Origin: Fluviicola sp.
Lineage (GTDB): Bacteria > Bacteroidota > Bacteroidia > Flavobacteriales_D > Crocinitomicaceae
DNA: 64,000 nt
Direction of reading: 5' to 3'
Assembly (NCBI GenBank): GCA_020849495.1
Contig: JADLGD010000103.1
Span: forward strand, 1-64,000
The translations under genes were made by a program, and so were the position numbers. Positions 59,990-64,000 of the stretch are shown one piece after another (positions within the stretch are counted from its first letter, which is position 1; the number at the start of each line of letters is the position of its first letter). The notes under the pieces are model-generated. The model searched no databases and was not told the DNA's origin. It was given only the letters and a program-made list of their open reading frames with translations.

Positions 59990-61309
59990 GTGTTAGTTTT
60001 ACGGAAATTACACATTTTCCTAATGAGATCTTGGAGGGCTGTTAATCTTTTGTTAATGACATTATTACTCTCTTTTACAGGTAAAAGTCAGCCTGTAAAT
60101 GACGCATGTAATTCTGCTACACCTTTATGCCCAAATGTCATTTCAAACGGAACAAACTATGCTGCAACGGCAACTGTTTGTCCGGATTGTGAAGATGATT
60201 TCACGTTCTGTTTTTCTGGTGTCAACTCTGTTTGGTATCGATTTACCACGAACAATAACGGAGGAGATGTTACAGTAGACGTAACTAATCTTGTATTTAA
60301 TCCACAAGCTAATAGAGGCAATCAATTGCAAGCTGTCATCGTAAATGCATTGGTACCTTGTGATGCGGCAACCTTCACAACAGTCAGCAATTGTGAAAGT
60401 GCTGGAAGTGCCAATTTTCAATTACTTGCTCCAGCTTTACTTCCGAATACCGATTATTACATCGTAATCAATGGAGCTAAAAATGGCGCTGCAGTCTTAC
60501 CAGCTGAAGCTACATTTGATATTCAAGCAAGTGGACCAGGAATTGATCGCTTACCTGTAGGTATTTCAATTGGAGGAAACAATGTTATTTGTCCGAGTAA
60601 TCCAGTTGCATATTCTGTGTATGTAGATAATTGCACCGATACGAGTTTGTTTCAATGGAGTTTAAATGGTGTTTTAGTTTCACAAAGTGCAACCCCGTAT
60701 TTTTTAAGCAGCTCCATTCAGGATGGTGATGTTTTATCCGTTAGCTGCACGTGTTTTGATGTTTGTCCAGAAACAGTAAACTATGTTTTTGGTCCTATTT
60801 CAGTTGACAATTTAGTGGTTGATGCTGGGCCCGATCAAACAATCAATTCTGGAACAACAGTGGTGTTAAATGCTACCAGTAATGGAAGTATTTATAGTTG
60901 GACACCAGCCATTTTGGTGTCTAGTGATTCAACTGCTACCACCTATTCAACACCAAATTCTACTACAACCTATTTTGTCACAGCTAGTAATAATTTTTGT
61001 TCAGTTTCAGATGAAGTCACCGTTTTTGTGACGGATCACATCGTTGTACCAGGAAGTTTCTCTCCAAATGGAGATGGTACCAATGATCGTTGGCTCATCG
61101 AAGGAATCGAATTTTATCCGAACACCCAAGTGAGTATTTATGATCGCTGGGGGCAACTGATTACAGACATCACAGGCTACAGCATTTTAAAAAGTTGGGA
61201 CGGTACCAATAATGGAAAACCAGTTACAGATGGCGTGTACTTCTACAGTATCGACTTCAACGATGCAAAAAGAGAAATTTTAAAAGGGAGCGTTTCAGTT
61301 ATTCGATGA
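59990..61309 (+). CDS. T9SS type B (CHU_C) sorted protein
   Basis: NDACNSATPLCPNV N-terminal domain; Ig-like DAGPDQTINSGTTVVLNATS; C-terminal PGSFSPNGDGTNDRWLIEGIEFYPNTQVSIYDRWGQLI...VTDGVYFYSIDF...LKGSVSVIR. Confidence 0.92.
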   Translation: MLVLRKLHIFLMRSWRAVNLLLMTLLLSFTGKSQPVNDACNSATPLCPNVISNGTNYAATATVCPDCEDDFTFCFSGVNSVWYRFTTNNNGGDVTVDVTNLVFNPQANRGNQLQAVIVNALVPCDAATFTTVSNCESAGSANFQLLAPALLPNTDYYIVINGAKNGAAVLPAEATFDIQASGPGIDRLPVGISIGGNNVICPSNPVAYSVYVDNCTDTSLFQWSLNGVLVSQSATPYFLSSSIQDGDVLSVSCTCFDVCPETVNYVFGPISVDNLVVDAGPDQTINSGTTVVLNATSNGSIYSWTPAILVSSDSTATTYSTPNSTTTYFVTASNNFCSVSDEVTVFVTDHIVVPGSFSPNGDGTNDRWLIEGIEFYPNTQVSIYDRWGQLITDITGYSILKSWDGTNNGKPVTDGVYFYSIDFNDAKREILKGSVSVIR

Positions 61310-62232
61310 GAAATTTTATTTGCATAGCAATCTTTTTAATCAGTTTTAGTGGCTTTAGCCAACAACTTTCGCATATAAGTCAATGGGCCAATCACCAATA
61401 CGCCATCAATCCTGCACATACTGGAATTAAAACTTGTTTGGAAGTACAAAGTACGATTCGTGGTCAGTGGATCAAAATGGAAGGAGCTCCAGTAACCGGG
61501 ATGCTAACCGTTAGCGCACCACTTAAAGCAAAACGCAAAAAATTACTGAGCGGTCGACATGGGATTGGCGGAATGGTCAACTATGATCAAATTGGGCCTT
61601 TTCAGCAATTCAATGTTCAACTTTCTTACGCTGGACATTTCAATTTTACCATTGACAATCGTCTCTCACTTGGACTTGCAGCAGGAATGTCACAATTATC
61701 GTTCGACTTAAACAAAGCAAGACCACTTACTCCCGATCCTGTAATCAATGGAAGTGCAACTGAATTGTTACCAACTGCTACATTTGGTGCATGGTGGAAC
61801 GGTAAAAACTATTATGCAGGATTGAGTCTTTACAACTTAATTCCTTTGAATTGGAAAAAAATTGGGACCAATGCACAATCCAATGTACATGGAATGATCA
61901 ATGGCGGTTTTCGAAAAGCCATCAATCCGAATTGGACCTTTTTGCCTGGAATGTACTTGGGTTTCACAAAAGGAGCTCCCGTGGATTTGCAATTACAAAT
62001 CATGATGGATTACCAACGGAAGTTTAATGTGGGATTGGGTTACCGTAATACGGATGCTGTCATCGCTTTTCTTGGATTTCGCTTAGGTGATCGTTGGCGC
62101 ATGATGTATTCTTTTGATTTTATAACGAGTAAGTTGCGAACAAATACCTTACATTCTCACGAAATCACCCTCAGTTTCTCGCCGTGTAGAATGCCTAGTA
62201 GCGACCAGCAGTTGTGTCCATTATTTCAATAA
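61306..62232 (+). CDS. PorP/SprF-family type IX secretion membrane protein
   Basis: SQWANHQYAINPAHTGIKTCLEVQSTIRGQWIKMEGAPVTGMLTVSAPL; GIGGMVNYDQIGPF; overlaps the upstream CDS by 4 bp. Confidence 0.93.
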   Translation: MRNFICIAIFLISFSGFSQQLSHISQWANHQYAINPAHTGIKTCLEVQSTIRGQWIKMEGAPVTGMLTVSAPLKAKRKKLLSGRHGIGGMVNYDQIGPFQQFNVQLSYAGHFNFTIDNRLSLGLAAGMSQLSFDLNKARPLTPDPVINGSATELLPTATFGAWWNGKNYYAGLSLYNLIPLNWKKIGTNAQSNVHGMINGGFRKAINPNWTFLPGMYLGFTKGAPVDLQLQIMMDYQRKFNVGLGYRNTDAVIAFLGFRLGDRWRMMYSFDFITSKLRTNTLHSHEITLSFSPCRMPSSDQQLCPLFQ

Positions 62233-62373
62233 GAATTTCTCTTAACAGCTTTTAACAAGCTTCTGCAAACCACTACTAGCAATCCTTTCAGCTTCATTCA
62301 AGCTCATTTTTTAAATCCATTTGTAACTTTTACTTCATGCCCTTGTCTTAAGAAAAACCTTAAAAAAAGCGTC

Positions 62374-62700
62374 ATGAAATTAATCGTAAACACTCTTCTA
62401 TTCGTTCTTGGAATATCCACTTTTTCATTTGCTGGAAATGGTGAACGTACCTTAAAAGAAAAAATCAATCGCAAAATCAAATACCCCACTTCATTGTTGA
62501 AAGACAAACAAGAAGTCGTTGTTTCAATTAACATTCACATTCGTGAAGATGGTAAAATGGAAATACAACAAATTGATTCGCAATCAGAAGCAGTCACCCA
62601 ATCCATTTTAAAACAAATTGAAGCCCTGCATTTTACACCCACTGCAGACATGTATGGAAAAGATTATCCTTTCCGATTTGTGTTGAAAGTACAAGAATAA
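62374..62700 (+). CDS. Small exported protein resembling a TonB C-terminal domain
   Basis: Signal peptide; INRKIKYPTSLLKDKQEVVVSINIHIREDGKMEIQQIDSQSEAVTQSILKQIEALHFTP. Confidence 0.7.
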   Translation: MKLIVNTLLFVLGISTFSFAGNGERTLKEKINRKIKYPTSLLKDKQEVVVSINIHIREDGKMEIQQIDSQSEAVTQSILKQIEALHFTPTADMYGKDYPFRFVLKVQE

Positions 62701-62727
62701 ACCTACCCATTTTCTTAGTTATTGGTT

Positions 62728-62754
62728 AAAGTCTGTTTCGGCAGGCTTTTTTTT
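62728..62754 (+). terminator. Rho-independent-like terminator
   Basis: AAAGTCTG-TTTCGG-CAGGCTTTTTTTT with one wobble pair. Confidence 0.65.
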
Positions 62755-62847
62755 ATGCTCTATTAAAAAGTCTTTGTTTAAAAGTCTCAGCACTTGATGC
62801 ATTTATCAAGGCACAATCTTCTGAAATTTGGTACAGAGAAAAACCCT

Positions 62848-63810
62848 ATGAAACAATTAGTGATTTTAATTATTGGTTTAGCAAGTTTTGCTGCCTGTGT
62901 TCCTGCCAAAAAGTACAATGAATTGGTTGAACGAGAGAAATTGTGCAGTGAAGAATTGGAGAAGTACAAAAGCAGTTCGATAGACAACGAAGGAAAAGCA
63001 AAAGATTTCGAGGCTCGCTACGATCAATTGAAAAAAGATGTCGGTACTTTAAAAAAAGACACACTTAAATTGGGATCAGATTATCGCTTTCTTCAGGCAC
63101 AATACGATTTAATGGTTGCGCAAAATGAAGCGTATGAGCGTAAACTGGATCAAATGCGCTTGAGCGGAGCCAAAGAAACTGCTAACTATCAAGCAGATAT
63201 TGAAGCTAGAAACCAAGAATTGTTGCGTAAAGAGGAAGCTTTGAAGAATTTGGAAACAGAGCTTGGCAACAAACAACGCTTATTGGAAGAACGTGAAAAC
63301 CGCGTGAATGAATTGGAAGAAATGATTCAGCGCAAAGACGATGCAATGAAGCTTTTGAAAACAAAAGTTGCGAATGCTTTAAAAGGTTTCGAAAACAAAG
63401 GTTTGACCGTAGTAGAAAAAAACGGCAAAATCTACGTGAGTCTAGAAGCAAAATTGCTGTTTCAATCTGGTAAAACAGATGTTGAAGTAGAAGGTAAAAA
63501 AGCATTGATTGATTTAGCAAAGGTTTTGGAATCAGAAAAAGATTTAGAAATCATTGTTGAAGGCCATACCGACACCGATAAATTAGTTAGTGCCAATCAT
63601 CCGAAAAGCAACTGGGAATTGAGTGTCTTGCGCGCTACAGCTGTGGTTGAAATCATGACTGGAAATAGTAAGATGAATCCAGCTCAATTAATGGCAGCAG
63701 GAAGAAGTGAATACCATCCTGTGGATCCAAAAGACAAGGCAAAAAACAGAAGAATCGAAATCATTATTTCTCCAAATTTAAACGAATTGTTCCAACTGAT
63801 TGGACAATGA
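62848..63810 (+). CDS. OmpA-family protein with coiled-coil region
   Basis: Lipobox-like SFAACVPAKK; long coiled coil; C-terminal IIVEGHTDTDKL...NWELSVLRATAVVEIM...AAGRSEYHPVDPKDKAKNRRIEIIISP. Start trimmed from 62794. Confidence 0.9.
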   Translation: MKQLVILIIGLASFAACVPAKKYNELVEREKLCSEELEKYKSSSIDNEGKAKDFEARYDQLKKDVGTLKKDTLKLGSDYRFLQAQYDLMVAQNEAYERKLDQMRLSGAKETANYQADIEARNQELLRKEEALKNLETELGNKQRLLEERENRVNELEEMIQRKDDAMKLLKTKVANALKGFENKGLTVVEKNGKIYVSLEAKLLFQSGKTDVEVEGKKALIDLAKVLESEKDLEIIVEGHTDTDKLVSANHPKSNWELSVLRATAVVEIMTGNSKMNPAQLMAAGRSEYHPVDPKDKAKNRRIEIIISPNLNELFQLIGQ

Positions 63811-63830
63811 CAAACAACTAAAAGCGTAAG

Positions 63831-63860
63831 AAAGACAGTCAAATTGGCTGTCTTTTTTTT
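63831..63860 (+). terminator. Rho-independent terminator
   Basis: AAAGACAG-TCAAATTGG-CTGTCTTTTTTTT. Confidence 0.8.
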
Positions 63861-63881
63861 AAGTTTACACCAAACAGCCCT

Positions 63882-64000
63882 ATGAAATCGGTTTTGCACC
63901 TTTGTTTAACATGCTTCTTAACTGTATTTGCTATTTCAGCAATGCATGCGCAAACACTTTCTTCAGCAAAAGTGGGTAAACTTTCCTTGTCTGAAATTGA
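63882..64000 (+). CDS. 5' end of an exported protein, truncated by the window
   Basis: MKSVLHLCLTCFLTVFAISAMHAQTLSSAKVGKLSLSEI open to the window end; signal peptide-like. Confidence 0.6.
   Translation, partial: MKSVLHLCLTCFLTVFAISAMHAQTLSSAKVGKLSLSEI

Noticed and set aside
1-64000. tRNA, rRNA, transposase, prophage, toxin-antitoxin or classical defence system
   Set aside because: I looked for cloverleaf-like GC-rich islands and typical enzyme motifs, but found none by eye; a tRNAscan/Infernal run would be needed to exclude small RNAs.

Overview
The window is an AT-rich Bacteroidetes (Flavobacteriales-like) chromosomal segment. Evidence for this lineage: T9SS type B sorting domains, PorP/SprF, DUF4270, HYC_CC_PP-type protein, TAnnTTTG promoter-like boxes. 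It is mostly housekeeping and envelope genes, with about 57 supported CDSs. I recognised no rRNA, tRNA, CRISPR array or transposase. Main blocks: metK; a metal-linked operon (HMA protein, TonB receptor, Cys-rich protein); Fur/CDF; Nfu; MlaE/MlaF-type ABC transporter; panC/panD with a GT5-like protein, DUF4270 and glmS; S9 peptidase and RND exporter; a late carotenoid operon headed by a TPR-SpoIIE phosphatase; hflX; tandem amidohydrolases; Fe/Mn SOD; a TonB receptor, flavodoxin-fold reductase, LytS and LytTR cluster; a VWA protein with a TonB plug; Mrp-Nfu; a 1616-aa barrel plus Ig-repeat protein; a T9SS substrate with PorP/SprF; and an OmpA-like protein. No clearly new multi-gene system can be proven from sequence alone. 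The best candidates for a second look are: (1) the 1616-aa protein with an N-terminal beta-barrel and about 13 Ig-like repeats, resembling an inverse-autotransporter layout; (2) two TonB plug proteins with no barrel, one fused to a VWA domain; (3) a YdeI/DUF1801-type protein ending in a perfect CDGSH iron-sulfur motif; (4) a 22-bp perfect palindrome with a partial second copy upstream of a TonB-receptor/LytTR locus; (5) a lipoprotein pseudogene missed by the ORF track; (6) a GT5-like protein lacking the usual K-x-GGLGDV motif.
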